The notes: generated by a model not told the origin, from the sequence alone. Positions 24,484 through 34,607 are shown, numbered from the stretch's first letter. The stretch: 64,000 nt of DNA from Chitinophagaceae bacterium UBA4857 (GCA_002399735.1 DHEF01000049.1:62163-126162); one strand, 5' to 3'. Made by a program: numbers and translations.

Positions 24484-27400
24484 ATGACAAAAAAAACAAA
24501 GAAAAAATTAATACGGTATCTGGTTATTCCGGTTATTACATTACTCCTGTTATTATTTACGGGTATTGCCATTTTGTTAAACGTAGTGTTTACGCCGGCT
24601 AAACTTACGCCCATTGCCGAACGATTACTAAATGAAAACCTGGAAGCCGAAGTCCAGTTTGAATCGATTGAGCTTACTTTTTTTTCTTCCTTTCCTCATT
24701 TTGAATTACATATTAAAAACGGCAACCTGCAGCAAAAAAATGATGTGATGATAGGCAAGGATACGTTATTGTCTTTTGTGTCATGCGATGCCTCATTTAA
24801 CCTGCGTAAATTATTATTCAAAGAAATACTTGATGTAAAAGAAGTGGCCCTGGTTAATCCTGTTATTCATGGATTTATTGATAGTAACGGTAAGCGCAAT
24901 TTTGATATTTTAAAAGAAGACACGTCAACTGATACGGAGTCAGACGGTGAATTTCATTTAAAAAAGATATTAATCAGAAACCTGGTAATAGATAATGCTG
25001 TTATTGATATTACGGATGAAAGCACCGGTTTTATGTCTGCTGCCAATAACTTAACCTTAAAAATAAAAGCAGCTGATACGCCGGATAAAATGAAATTAAA
25101 GCTGGAGTCTGTTACCGAACAACTCAACTTTACTTATAACAAAGTACCTTATATACGTGACTTACGTACCGCTTTGAAGGCAGATATGGTACTGGACAAA
25201 CAAACTAAACAACTAAGTTTTAAAAACAGTGCTTTAAAATTAAATGAAGTTGATTTTGTGTTGGATGGCGTATTAATGGGCAATAAAGAAGCAAGAAATG
25301 TTACGGTAGATATTCAGGCTGCATTAAAAGTACCTTCCTTAAATAACCTGTGGCATATTTTACCGGCAAACATTACAGGTACAAATGATGTGGAGGTGGA
25401 GGGGCAGGCAAAAATGACAATGACTACCAAAGGCATTTATGGAACCGGTCAGCTACCGGTAACAACGGTGGACATGTCAATTGAGAAAGGAGCCGTTGCG
25501 TATAAAAATTTTCCGGGTAAAATTAGTTTATTGGAAACCAAAGCAAAAGCAGTGCTTGATTTTATAGACGAAAAGAATGCTTTGGTTGCAATTGAACACC
25601 TTAATATAGAAGCAACCGGCCTGAAGGCAAATGGTTCGGCCAAGGTAACACAAGCCTTTACTACACCAATACTGCAAACAAATATAAACGCAGCATTAAA
25701 CCTCTCCAAAGTAAAAGAAGTAATGCCTTTACCCAAAGGCATATTGCTGAACGGTACCGTAAATCTGAATGCCGAAGCAAAAGGCGATGTAAAAAAAATA
25801 ATGCTAAGTGATTTCAATAGTTTGGATATTGAAGGGGATGTGGTATTAAAAGATTTATTGGTTGAGTCGGCCAGCGATACCTTACACCTGGAAGTAGCAC
25901 AAGGTTTAATCAGTAGCCATCGTGATGGAACTGATAAAGGGTTTATAAAAACAAAACTTTCAGAAGTAGTATTATGGTACAAAAATGAACACAATATAAA
26001 CATCAGGCAAGCTGAGGCCGACATGAAAAGAGGCAGGCTTTCGGGTGCTGCCACACCACTGGCAGCAAAACTCTTGTTAGCAGGTCTGGAATATAAATCT
26101 AAGCAAGCGGAAACTTTGTCTGTAAATAATTTTATGGCTAATACATCGGTCAGTTCATTAGATATAAAAACTTTACGTGCAACAGGCAATGTGTCATTTA
26201 AAGATTTGAATATAGTATCAGAAAAAGATACGATGGATGTAAGCATAGAGCAAGGCGGGGTAGCTTTTCGTCGTTCGCCAAGTGACAGAATGAAAGCCGA
26301 TCTTGAATTGTTGGCGATTAAAGCAGGTTACAAAACAGATCATTCAGTTGTATTGCAGCGTGCACATGTAGTATTGGGAAAGGGCAAAGGGCAGTTGCAG
26401 GATGCCCGTTTGAAAGCCGATGCAACGCTGGAAGGACTAAAATACAATAATACAACAGGTGATAAACTAGCTGCTGCAAATATGGTTGCACATGCATTTA
26501 TTACACCCGGACAAACCTGGTTAACACCTGCAGCTATTACCAGCACTTTTACTGCGGACAGTTTGTATGTAGTACACGGCAAAAACTTTGTTGGTATAAG
26601 AAAGGGAAGTTATGATATAAATCTTCAGCATGATTCCCTACAGGGTTGGATACCCAAAGGTTTTGTAGAATTTGAGAATATTCTGGCATACAGTCCTGAA
26701 ATGGGTATACCGTTGAAACTATTACAATCAAAAATATCCTTCAGTGATAAGGGTGTTGCTTTAAAAGATGCACATATTCTATTTGGTAAATCAGATATTT
26801 ATGCAACAGGTTATATCAGCAATTTATTTGCGAAAAAAGATCAGGTAACAAAAGGGAAACTAAAAGTAAAAGGTAAATATATTGATGCCAATGAGCTGAT
26901 GACCGCCATGCAAAAGGGCCAGGCGTTTTATGAAAAAACATTTACTGCTACAGAGGAGCCTGCTGATGTAATGGAAGAACTTCCTGAAACTGAAAAAACA
27001 ATATTCGCTTTACCTAAAAACATGGATTTACAATTAGAAACATCTTTAGACCATGTAGTGTTTGGTACATTGGATATGCGTGATATTCGTGGTCACCTGG
27101 AAATGAAAGACGGTCATTTGGATTTAAAAGATTTTCACCTGAAAACCCTGGCCGCCGATCTGGATACAAAAATAAGATATGAACCGGTTGACAATAAAAG
27201 TGCACGGTTACTATTTTCTTTAGATGTGAGAAATATAGACATGAATAACCTGCATCGTCTGGCACCAGGTATGGATACACTAATGCCAATGATAAAGTAT
27301 TTTGAAGGCAAGGCGCAGTTTAGTGTACGTGGTACAGGTTTGTTAAATGAACAACTTGATGTGGATGCCGGATCGGTAAAAGGTTTTGCCGCCATCAAAG

Positions 27401-27807
27401 CAAAAGATATTATGGTATTGGATAATGAAACATTTCGTGACCTGGCCAAAACATTAATGTTTAAAAGTAAGGATAAGAATACTGTAGATGTGCTGGACGT
27501 AGAAATGATGGTAGATAATAACCGGATGGAAATATTACCGGCACATATAGCTATTGACAGATACGAATTGGCGATAGGTGGTTTACAAAACCTTGATTTT
27601 ACATATGACTATCATATCTCCGTATTAAAATCTCCTGTACCATTTAAAATGGGTGTTGACCTGAAAGGAGATTTTGATAAATACCGTATCAGTCTGTCAA
27701 AAGCGAAGTATAAATTTTATTTCACTGATAAAAAAAGATTGATGGAAAAAGCGGATATGAATATAGTAAACAAGAAACGTTTTATTCAGGAAAAACTGAA
27801 TTTTTAG
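24484..27807 (+). CDS. AsmA-like family envelope protein
   Basis: This is a very large (1107-residue) protein with one N-terminal membrane helix (about residues 12-35, after a Lys-rich start). A long periplasmic part of repeated beta-strand segments follows. The opening LTPIAERLLNENLEAEVQFESIELTFF is the characteristic AsmA start. Repeated short motifs such as LKNVVIDNAVIDIxD, VKLNAEAKG and DVRNIDMNNLHRLAPGM recur through the body. The C-terminal region includes SVKGFAAIKAKDIMVLDNE, typical of the AsmA C-terminal domain. AsmA-like proteins are now viewed as bridge-like lipid-transport proteins between inner and outer membrane; applying that here is inference from family. No operon partner is apparent. 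A 265-codon antisense frame within it is a shadow. Confidence 0.88.
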   Translation: MTKKTKKKLIRYLVIPVITLLLLLFTGIAILLNVVFTPAKLTPIAERLLNENLEAEVQFESIELTFFSSFPHFELHIKNGNLQQKNDVMIGKDTLLSFVSCDASFNLRKLLFKEILDVKEVALVNPVIHGFIDSNGKRNFDILKEDTSTDTESDGEFHLKKILIRNLVIDNAVIDITDESTGFMSAANNLTLKIKAADTPDKMKLKLESVTEQLNFTYNKVPYIRDLRTALKADMVLDKQTKQLSFKNSALKLNEVDFVLDGVLMGNKEARNVTVDIQAALKVPSLNNLWHILPANITGTNDVEVEGQAKMTMTTKGIYGTGQLPVTTVDMSIEKGAVAYKNFPGKISLLETKAKAVLDFIDEKNALVAIEHLNIEATGLKANGSAKVTQAFTTPILQTNINAALNLSKVKEVMPLPKGILLNGTVNLNAEAKGDVKKIMLSDFNSLDIEGDVVLKDLLVESASDTLHLEVAQGLISSHRDGTDKGFIKTKLSEVVLWYKNEHNINIRQAEADMKRGRLSGAATPLAAKLLLAGLEYKSKQAETLSVNNFMANTSVSSLDIKTLRATGNVSFKDLNIVSEKDTMDVSIEQGGVAFRRSPSDRMKADLELLAIKAGYKTDHSVVLQRAHVVLGKGKGQLQDARLKADATLEGLKYNNTTGDKLAAANMVAHAFITPGQTWLTPAAITSTFTADSLYVVHGKNFVGIRKGSYDINLQHDSLQGWIPKGFVEFENILAYSPEMGIPLKLLQSKISFSDKGVALKDAHILFGKSDIYATGYISNLFAKKDQVTKGKLKVKGKYIDANELMTAMQKGQAFYEKTFTATEEPADVMEELPETEKTIFALPKNMDLQLETSLDHVVFGTLDMRDIRGHLEMKDGHLDLKDFHLKTLAADLDTKIRYEPVDNKSARLLFSLDVRNIDMNNLHRLAPGMDTLMPMIKYFEGKAQFSVRGTGLLNEQLDVDAGSVKGFAAIKAKDIMVLDNETFRDLAKTLMFKSKDKNTVDVLDVEMMVDNNRMEILPAHIAIDRYELAIGGLQNLDFTYDYHISVLKSPVPFKMGVDLKGDFDKYRISLSKAKYKFYFTDKKRLMEKADMNIVNKKRFIQEKLNF

Positions 27808-27958
27808 CCGATATAGTACCTTTTTATACATGTATAAATGAATAACTTAATTTGTTGATTGTTAATTGTTCACGATATATTTTTTCTTAGTTTCAACACT
27901 GATTTTGCATGTTTGGTATAGTTTTAGATTATGGGTAGGTACATCTAAAATTTTCATT

Positions 27959-28558
27959 ATGAAAAAGTACTTATTATCAGGCGTGGTATTAGTTGCAATT
28001 ATGTTTTCAACTAAGGATTCAATTGGTCAAACAGGCGGGCTATACAAAAATACTTTAAAAGTAGGTGTTTCGGGAGGTGTAGCTGTACCTAATAACAATG
28101 TGGGTGGAACTGTTGGCCTCGATTTAAATTATCAATATTTAGTTACTAATCATTTCGGTGTTGGTGTAGCCTCAGGTTATCAGCATTATTTTGGCAAAGA
28201 AAATAAGGTAGGAATTGCTACGCTGGACAATAACAGCGTTGGTGTAATTCCGGTAGCTGCACTACTGCGTTATTATCCTCAGGCAAAAGGTATTTATGCC
28301 GGTGCAGACCTTGGCTTTGGTTTCTTGGTGGGTGATGAAAAAGTAGTTAATGGAGGTAGTGTTGACAGACCGGACGGTGGCTTTTACATTAGGCCACAGG
28401 TGGGTTACCACAACAGAAAATGGAACTTTTTTGCACACTACACCAATGTGTTTACCGGTAGCGATCATTACATAAATGTAGGCGGCGATGTACAAAAATA
28501 TAACCTGGGTAATATTGGCGTAGGTGTTCAATACAATATTGGGTTAGGTTATAAATAA
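27959..28558 (+). CDS. Outer membrane beta-barrel protein
   Basis: This is a 199-residue exported protein with signal peptide 1-23 (ending DSIGQ). An eight-strand-like OmpA/porin-type barrel is predicted from alternating segments such as KVGVSGGVAVPNNNVGG, FGVGVASGYQHYFG and IYAGADLGFGFLVGDE. The last strand ends NLGNIGVGVQYNIGLGYK, with glycine-rich turns throughout. The frame is open further upstream to 27866, but that part is not signal-like before residue 1, and the ATG at 27959 gives a clean MKKYLLSGVVLVAIMF start. A terminator follows. Function is unknown; proteins of this size often act as small outer membrane adhesion or stability proteins. Confidence 0.8.
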   Translation: MKKYLLSGVVLVAIMFSTKDSIGQTGGLYKNTLKVGVSGGVAVPNNNVGGTVGLDLNYQYLVTNHFGVGVASGYQHYFGKENKVGIATLDNNSVGVIPVAALLRYYPQAKGIYAGADLGFGFLVGDEKVVNGGSVDRPDGGFYIRPQVGYHNRKWNFFAHYTNVFTGSDHYINVGGDVQKYNLGNIGVGVQYNIGLGYK

Positions 28559-28603
28559 TAGTTTTAAACAAATCTTTTTTGGCTAATTAAAATTAGCAAA
28601 TAC

Positions 28604-28635
28604 AGAAAGCTTCTCTATTAGGGAAGCTTTCTTTG
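28604..28635 (+). terminator. Terminator after the barrel gene
   Basis: AGAAAGCTTCTC (28604-28615) and GGGAAGCTTTCT (28621-28632) pair with one wobble around TATTA, followed by a short T-rich tail. Confidence 0.75.
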
Positions 28636-28682
28636 TTAGAGAATATGATATTTTGTACCGCTTTTACATTGAATTAAGGGCT

Positions 28683-28690
28683 TATTTTTG
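28683..28690 (+). promoter_or_regulatory. -7 box TATTTTTG immediately before the GSCFA start
   Basis: TATTTTTG fits TAnnTTTG and ends 4 bases before the ATG at 28695. With initiation 5-7 bases downstream of the box, the message would be almost leaderless. No good -33 element at the usual distance was seen. Confidence 0.5.
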
Positions 28691-28694
28691 CAAC

Positions 28695-29699
28695 ATGAAT
28701 TTCATGGCTAATATTGATATTAAACCGCTTGAAACGCCTGTTAAATATGGCGATAAGTTGTTTTTAATAGGCTCTTGTTTTACCGAACATATTGGGAATG
28801 CGTTGGGTGGTTTAAAGTACAGTGTGTTGCAAAACCCCAACGGTATTTTGTTTGATCCGGCAAGTGTGGTAAACAGCATAGTGAGTTATATTGAAAATAA
28901 ACAATACCATACCGGCAATTTATTCCTGTTAAACGAAGTGTATAATAGTTGGGCTCATCATAGTCGGTTTTCGCATATTGATCCAGCCAAGGCCGTAGCA
29001 ATCATCAATCAATCGCAACAGGAAGCACATGAGTTTTTAAAAACTGCTGATTGGGTTATTATTACTTTAGGTTCATCGTATAGTTATCGTTTGCAGGAAC
29101 AAGCTATAGGCGACAGAACCATAACCGGATTAAAAAACGGAGCAGCCAATTGCCACCGGGCACCACAGCAATGGTTTAATAAACATATGCTGGAAATTGA
29201 AGAAACTATTGCTTTACTGGATACCTGTTACCACCGTATAAAAAAGTTTAACCCTAAGGCAAAAATTATTTTTACAGTTAGTCCGGTAAGGCATTTGCGG
29301 GATGGGGTAGTGGATAATAACCGCAGCAAAGCCCGCCTGATAGAATCGGTGCATCATTTGGTAAATAAGTTTACCGATTTATTTTACTTTCCGGCATACG
29401 AACTGGTAATTGATGTGTTACGTGATTATCGTTTTTATGATATTGATTTAGCACACCCTAATTATCAGGCAACGGAATATGTTATGCAACGGTTTACCGA
29501 AGCATATATTGATAAAGACTCACAAGCATTAATGCAACAGATCCGGCAACTGATTATAGCCCGCAACCACAAGGCTTTTCAGCCGGAAACGGAAGCACAT
29601 AAAAAGTTTTTACAAACACAATTGGTTAAAGCAAAAGCTTTGCAAGAGGAATTTGCTTTTTTGAATTTGAGTGAGGAGATAAGGTATTTTGATGTCTGA
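28695..29699 (+). CDS. GSCFA-domain protein
   Basis: This 334-residue cytosolic protein carries the diagnostic LIGSCFTEHIGNAL segment near residues 26-39, for which the family is named. It goes on with ILFDPASVVNSI, a TLGSSYSYR segment and TVSPVRHLRDG, a SGNH/GDSL-hydrolase-like arrangement with the GSCF Ser as the likely nucleophile and a later Asp/His pair. GSCFA proteins are frequent in Bacteroidota and related bacteria, but no substrate is established, so only a hydrolase/esterase-like fold is suggested. The ATG at 28695 is used because the frame upstream runs through the promoter box. An ATG at 28704 (MANIDIKPLETP) is equally possible. Confidence 0.85.
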   Translation: MNFMANIDIKPLETPVKYGDKLFLIGSCFTEHIGNALGGLKYSVLQNPNGILFDPASVVNSIVSYIENKQYHTGNLFLLNEVYNSWAHHSRFSHIDPAKAVAIINQSQQEAHEFLKTADWVIITLGSSYSYRLQEQAIGDRTITGLKNGAANCHRAPQQWFNKHMLEIEETIALLDTCYHRIKKFNPKAKIIFTVSPVRHLRDGVVDNNRSKARLIESVHHLVNKFTDLFYFPAYELVIDVLRDYRFYDIDLAHPNYQATEYVMQRFTEAYIDKDSQALMQQIRQLIIARNHKAFQPETEAHKKFLQTQLVKAKALQEEFAFLNLSEEIRYFDV

Positions 29700-30076
29700 T
29701 TTCTGATGTGATGATGTCTGATTTATCTGTGATCTAAGAAGTAAGATCTGAGATTTCAGCATTGAGATATGAGAATTGAGACAGATTGTTTTGTGTTAAC
29801 TTGAAAATTAATAGTTAATACTTGGGGTGAGAACGAATTTACTATTCACTATTGACTACTCACTCACCGTCTTTCGGTCTTCCCGACTTTCGGACTTTCC
29901 TCTGCTGATTAGCGAACCGAACGATGAACGGAGCGTCGCAACATCAGTTCAATCAAGGGTGGGACGCTGGTAACAAAAAAATTGTATGCAGTATTAAGTA
30001 TGTCGTATTTAGAGGACAATCTACATTTATACGACAACTTTGAACTTTTGAACATTGAACTTCTGGAACTTCTCCA
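29700..30076 (+). repeat. Intergenic gap with low-complexity block and dispersed-repeat copy G
   Basis: 29700-29790 is a degenerate run of TCTGAT/GAGAT-like words (GATGTCTGATTTCTGATGTG and variants). 29866-29980 is repeat copy G. It has TCTTTCGGTCTTCCCGACTT and TCGGACTTTCC, then TCTGCTGATTAGCGAACCGA and ACGATGAACGGAGCGTCGCA, ending in ATCAAGGGTGGGACGCTGGT and AACAAAAA. No gene is seen in the 377 bases. Confidence 0.75.
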
Positions 30077-31714
30077 TCACTCAAACATCTCATACTTTGT
30101 CTTAGGCCTGCGGGCTTCCTGCCATTTAAAACCTTCTAAGCGCATTTCGGATGGTTTCTTTTGGGTTAGTGGCCAAATGGTGCCGGTAACCTGACTGCGA
30201 AAAACAACTTTGTTAAGTTCTTTATTCTTAAAGTAAATATCCAGAATGTCCGATTTGGATTCATTGACGCCGGTGTACGAACTATCGGCATCGTCCCGCA
30301 AATAATAAATACATTCGGCAAAACCCCGGGCTCTCACTGAGTCAATATTTCCATCAATAAAATAGCCATCCATACGGCGTGATTTTATCTGGTTATACAC
30401 TTCCTCGTCCATTTTATTTACCATAAAACTATTATCGTAAGCCTCCACTTTTTCCGGCTTTTTATTTTTGGTAAACAAGTGTATGGTATCGCCGGTTATC
30501 TGGCTGTTTTGTGCCCATACAACCGGATTATCGTACAAACGAAAAACTGAATCTCTGAAAGAGTAAAACATACTATCGCAAACAGCCTGTAGCGAGTCGT
30601 TAAAAATGCGCACATTTCTAAAGGCTTCAAAGTAGCGGTTAGTACTGTCTTTTTCGCCAATAGCCGCCACTTTTAATCCGGAAACTGTGTCAACCACAAT
30701 GGAGTCCTGTGTGCCATACAAGGCGGTTAACTTGGCGGTAAATAATGTATCGGCCGTTATATAAAGCGAATCATTATCCTGCTTTACAATCATCAAAGGT
30801 TTTTGGGTGGCCAGTACTGCTTCGGTATTTTTATTCTGAAAAATTCTGTCGCCAATAATCGTTATACCTTGTGCAGAATCTACAATTACCCCCCGACCTG
30901 TTACCATATAAATACTATCGTTTTGGGTAATGCGGTCTCCGGTAACGGTTCGTCTGCCTTTTGTATCAAGTATGGTAGGTCTTTGTCCAAACTCGGCCTG
31001 GCCGGTAACCTGATTATAAAAACCTTCTTTGGTTTTAATAACGTTTTGGTTGCTGTCGGTAATGGTGGTATAGGAAATAAAACGTGCTGTTTTAGATTCG
31101 GTATTGTACAGCAACGAATCAGTAACTATACCATAAGCCGGGTCTTTTAGTACTACATCTTTTTTAAAATAAACATCTTTTAAATCGGCATAGTACCAAC
31201 CTTCCTTACTGGTTAAAACGGTTTTGCCATTTACTACACGTCCGCCTTTTTTATATATACCAATATTGGTCATCATATCGTACTCCAAATCGGGAGTAGT
31301 AAGTGTTCCTTTACCATCAGTAAGTTTTACATTACCATCTAAAAAAGCCAGTTGTTTATCTTCAAAATAACGTAAGTGGTTCGATGTTACGGTAGCGGTA
31401 TCACCATCAACAATACGTACATTACCCCAGGCTTCAAACAATTTGGTGCGATCGTTTTTTACGCAACTGTCACAATAAAAAAGGGTATTACCTTGTTTCA
31501 GTTTTACATTACCGGCAACAATCGTAAGCTGTGTACTGTCATCAACCGTTTGTAAAGTTAACTGGCGGGTATGGCTTAAAATCTGGAGTAAATTAGTGGT
31601 ATCGCCGGCTATAGCCACTTGTGTTTTACCGGTTTGGTAAACAACCAATAATAAAAACACCAAAGCTACTTTTTGCAAAGTTGAAAAAATACCTTTTAAA
31701 TATATTGGGGCCAT
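30077..31714 (-). CDS. OstA-like protein
   Basis: This is a 545-residue exported protein of the OstA_2 type, related to LptA/LptD periplasmic domains that move lipopolysaccharide to the outer membrane. It has an N-terminal hydrophobic signal/anchor (about 8-30). A series of beta-jellyroll-like repeats follows, with the recurring pattern NVRIVDGDTATVTSNHLRYF, GNVKLTDGKGTLTTPDLEYD and GRGVIVDSAQGITIIGDRI. The C-terminal region is strand-rich and ends KWQEARRPKTKYEMFE. It lies 8 bases after the MlaD-like gene on the same strand, so the two form an operon for lipid traffic between membranes, an arrangement often seen in Bacteroidota. Role in LPS transport is inferred from family. Confidence 0.88.
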   Translation of the reverse strand: MAPIYLKGIFSTLQKVALVFLLLVVYQTGKTQVAIAGDTTNLLQILSHTRQLTLQTVDDSTQLTIVAGNVKLKQGNTLFYCDSCVKNDRTKLFEAWGNVRIVDGDTATVTSNHLRYFEDKQLAFLDGNVKLTDGKGTLTTPDLEYDMMTNIGIYKKGGRVVNGKTVLTSKEGWYYADLKDVYFKKDVVLKDPAYGIVTDSLLYNTESKTARFISYTTITDSNQNVIKTKEGFYNQVTGQAEFGQRPTILDTKGRRTVTGDRITQNDSIYMVTGRGVIVDSAQGITIIGDRIFQNKNTEAVLATQKPLMIVKQDNDSLYITADTLFTAKLTALYGTQDSIVVDTVSGLKVAAIGEKDSTNRYFEAFRNVRIFNDSLQAVCDSMFYSFRDSVFRLYDNPVVWAQNSQITGDTIHLFTKNKKPEKVEAYDNSFMVNKMDEEVYNQIKSRRMDGYFIDGNIDSVRARGFAECIYYLRDDADSSYTGVNESKSDILDIYFKNKELNKVVFRSQVTGTIWPLTQKKPSEMRLEGFKWQEARRPKTKYEMFE

Positions 31715-31722
31715 ATAACCGG

Positions 31723-32712
31723 TTATTTGGGTAGCGTGTCTTTTACAGTTGGCGAAGTTAAAGGACCGCTTTTATCTTTTTTACCAAACACCGAAATATT
31801 AACGTAGCGTTTAGGATGTGCACGCAGGTCGTCCATCAAAATTTCGGCACTTAAAATGGCGTTATTTAACCGGTTGTAAATTTGTTTGTCGTTAATTAAT
31901 GCACCCAAGGTACCATCTGTGCTGGACACTTTGTTAACCACACCTTTTAAATCGGCCAGCATGGCTTCAATGGTATTTACCATTTTGTCCAAATCAACTT
32001 TAGCTAAACCATCAGAAAATTGTTTGGCATTACTTAAAATGGCGCTAATGCTGTCGTTATTTTTACGTAGGTTGGCGGTAATTGACTCGGTATTACTAAG
32101 CGTTGCATTAATGCCTTTACCGGCATCATTTAAAATCCCGTCAAGCTTAGCCGTACTGTTATTTAAGTTACGCAGGGTACCTTGTAAATTTAATTTGGTA
32201 TCACCATCAAAAATTGAATTCACGTTACCTAAAATCAGGTTAAGTGAATCAATGGTATGTCCCACCTGATTTAAAATCGGATCCAATTGTGGTGCCATGG
32301 CACTTAACATACCACCCGGACGGCTCATCGCTTTAATCTCGCTGCCGTATTCAATAAAATTAGTTTTATCGTTACCTTTTACAATCGTCAGATTGGGGGT
32401 CGATAATAAACTGGGTTCAATATATATGTAGGAGTCTACCGGAATATTAATATCCTTGTCCAATGCAATGGTTACTTTAATGGCCGATACGTTTTTGTCA
32501 ACGTTTTCAGTGGCATACACTTTACCCACTTGCAAACCTTTAATTTTTACGGCATTTCCCTTTGCTACTGCGCCAATATCATCAAAAATGGCATAAATAG
32601 TATTGGGGTTAGAAAAAAGGTCTTTTCCTTTCAAGAAATTAAATCCAATTATCAGCATGGCCAGGGTTACAATAACCAATAAGCCAACTTTCGTTTCGTT
32701 ATTTATCTTCAT
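31723..32712 (-). CDS. MlaD-family (MCE domain) lipid-transport protein
   Basis: This 329-residue protein has one N-terminal membrane helix (ETKVGLLVIVTLAMLIIGFNFLKG, about 5-28) and then an MCE domain (about 36-115). The MCE domain contains IYAIFDDIGAVAKGNAVKIKG and LQVGKV, the hallmark of MlaD and its relatives. The rest is a helical region rich in Asn/Ser/Leu repeats (NSTAKLDGILNDAGKGINATL), probably forming the hydrophobic tunnel seen in MCE oligomers. MlaD binds the MlaFE ABC transporter and carries phospholipids across the periplasm; mlaE and mlaF are not in the window. It is the first gene of the pair with the OstA-like gene (8-base gap). Confidence 0.92.
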   Translation of the reverse strand: MKINNETKVGLLVIVTLAMLIIGFNFLKGKDLFSNPNTIYAIFDDIGAVAKGNAVKIKGLQVGKVYATENVDKNVSAIKVTIALDKDINIPVDSYIYIEPSLLSTPNLTIVKGNDKTNFIEYGSEIKAMSRPGGMLSAMAPQLDPILNQVGHTIDSLNLILGNVNSIFDGDTKLNLQGTLRNLNNSTAKLDGILNDAGKGINATLSNTESITANLRKNNDSISAILSNAKQFSDGLAKVDLDKMVNTIEAMLADLKGVVNKVSSTDGTLGALINDKQIYNRLNNAILSAEILMDDLRAHPKRYVNISVFGKKDKSGPLTSPTVKDTLPK

Positions 32713-33092
32713 ATAAGTCGTTTCACAGTTAACTACCTAATAGCTAACAAAGTGCCAAAATAACCATTTATTGGCAAATACACAGAAGTATGCGTATAAC
32801 TGCTTGAATTTAGGGGCTTTCGGCAGTAGTAACTCCGGTCAACAGCAGTTCCCGCTTTCCGCTGCAAGTCCGGCACAAAGGCTTAGCTTCCTCCTCCCTT
32901 TTAGGGAGGTCGGGTGGGGCCTCACCGGGCTTTTCGCTGCAATCGGGCAGCCCTTCATCTTAAGTTAATGGTTCATCGTTAATAGTTCATGGCGAAATAA
33001 TTAAGTATAAACTATTTCCTATGAACCATCAACTAATGTGTATTTCTTACATATTAAATCCTTATCTTGCTTTTCAAATTTAAACGATTGTC
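32713..33092. repeat. Intergenic gap with REP-like block (copy K)
   Basis: 32816-32960 contains GGCAGTAGTAACTCCGGTCA, CCGCTTTCCGCTGCAAGTCC, CCTCCTCCCTTTTAGGGAGG and a second CGGGCTTTTCGCTGCAATCG. The first block recurs at 61558-61588 (CAGCAGTAGTAACTCCGGTC). The GGCTTTTCGCTGCAAT words resemble REP-like sequences common in Bacteroidota genomes. Nothing coding is visible in the 380 bases. TATCTTG at 33064-33070 is a weak -7-like box for the transporter gene. Confidence 0.65.
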
Positions 33093-34607
33093 ATGTCAGC
33101 TCCATCCTTTTTAGCCACCAAGCCAAGGCTATCGCTTGCGCAGATAATTAATATGAGTGTAGGCTTTTTCGGCATTCAGTTTGCCTTTGGCTTACAAAAT
33201 GCAAATGTCAGCCGTATTTTTCAAACCCTTGGTGCATCGGTAGAAAGTATTCCGGTTTTATGGATTGCGGCACCAATTACCGGTTTAATCATTCAGCCGT
33301 TAATTGGTCATTTTAGCGATAAAACATGGTTAGGTAAATGGGGCCGACGCCGGCCTTACTTTATGTTAGGTTCTATATTTGCAGCATTGGCATTATTTAT
33401 TTTTCCCAACGTAAATGGTTTATGGTTTGCGGCCATTATGTTGTGGATGTTAGATGCAGCCATTAACGTTTCTATGGAGCCATTCAGGGCTTTTGTGGGT
33501 GATATGTTACCCGATTCGCAACGTACCACAGGCTTTGCCATGCAAAGTTTTTTCATTGGTCTCGGTGCAGTTATTTCTTCATTATTACCTTATATATTAA
33601 CCAAGTTAGGTGTAGCCAACGAAGCGGCAGCAGGTGTCATTCCCGACTCTGTAAAAATTTCATTCATTGTTGGTGCGGTTGTTTTTCTACTGGCAATTGC
33701 CTACACAGTTTTTACTACAAAAGAATATTCGCCTGAACAGCTTAAGTCTTTTGGCGAAATAGAGGCCTCTAACGAAATAAATATTAAAACGCCGCCTAAA
33801 CAATTTTACAGTCAGGGTTTATTATGGTTGGTAGCGGGTTTGTTATTAACGGCTATCTTATATTTTAACAATCGTAATAATGATCAGCCTTTAGAAAAGG
33901 AGTTGTATATATTGACCTTGGGTGTGGCAGCTTTTGGTCTATTTCAAATTGCTGCAGGGTTATTACACAGAGGAAAAAAATCTAATGGTTTTGTAGAGAT
34001 TATGGATGACATGAATTTTTTGCCCAACACCATGAAAAAGCTGGCGGTTGTTCAGTTTTTTTCTTGGTTTGCCCTATTTGCTATGTGGATTTATACCACT
34101 CCCGCTTTAGCCCAACATTTATATAACACTACCGATGCAACCTCAAAGGCGTATAACGATATTGGTAATTGGGTAGGGGTTTTATTTGGCGCATACAATT
34201 TATTTGCAGCATTATTGGCTTTTTTATTACCGGTACTGGCTAAAAAATTTTCTCGTCCTGTTACCCATATGATTGCTTTAATTGCCGGAGGCATAGGTTT
34301 AATTTCTTTTTATTTTATTAAAGATGAAAACTGGTTATTAGTGAGTATGGTGGGTATAGGTTTTGCATGGTGTAGTATTCTGGCTATGCCATATGCCATG
34401 TTAACTAAATCATTACCTGCTCAAAAAATGGGCGTGTACATGGGCATTTTTAATTTTTTCATTGTAATACCACAAATTCTGGCCGCTACTATATTAGGTG
34501 TATTAACGAAACATTTATTTAATGGCAATACCGTTCAAACCATTGTATTGGGTGGTGTATCATTAATAATAGCGGCCTTGTTTACATTACGTATAAAAGA
34601 CAAATGA
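33093..34607 (+). CDS. MFS sugar transporter, SLC45-like
   Basis: This 504-residue integral membrane protein has 12 predicted helices and is of the GPH/SLC45-like branch of the major facilitator superfamily. Near the N-terminus it shows SVGFFGIQFAFGLQNANVSRIF. The loop motif GHFSDKTWLGKWGRRRPYFM follows helix 2 near residues 70-89, typical of maltose/sucrose symporters. Its stop overlaps the start of the alpha-amylase gene by 4 bases (ATGA), implying coupled translation. The simple reading is uptake of maltose or maltodextrins released by that enzyme. Glucose release or sucrose uptake are alternatives. Length is normal for SLC45-like bacterial proteins. Confidence 0.88.
   Translation: MSAPSFLATKPRLSLAQIINMSVGFFGIQFAFGLQNANVSRIFQTLGASVESIPVLWIAAPITGLIIQPLIGHFSDKTWLGKWGRRRPYFMLGSIFAALALFIFPNVNGLWFAAIMLWMLDAAINVSMEPFRAFVGDMLPDSQRTTGFAMQSFFIGLGAVISSLLPYILTKLGVANEAAAGVIPDSVKISFIVGAVVFLLAIAYTVFTTKEYSPEQLKSFGEIEASNEINIKTPPKQFYSQGLLWLVAGLLLTAILYFNNRNNDQPLEKELYILTLGVAAFGLFQIAAGLLHRGKKSNGFVEIMDDMNFLPNTMKKLAVVQFFSWFALFAMWIYTTPALAQHLYNTTDATSKAYNDIGNWVGVLFGAYNLFAALLAFLLPVLAKKFSRPVTHMIALIAGGIGLISFYFIKDENWLLVSMVGIGFAWCSILAMPYAMLTKSLPAQKMGVYMGIFNFFIVIPQILAATILGVLTKHLFNGNTVQTIVLGGVSLIIAALFTLRIKDK

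Noticed and set aside
25449..26246. 265-codon antisense frame inside the AsmA-like gene
   Set aside because: Ser/Phe/Thr-rich sequence is typical of an antisense shadow of a Leu/Lys/Glu-rich gene; the sense gene has clear family features over the same bases.
29700..29790. TCTGAT/GAGAT-rich run as a possible CRISPR or tandem array
   Set aside because: Units vary in length and sequence, with no regular spacers; low-complexity DNA only.
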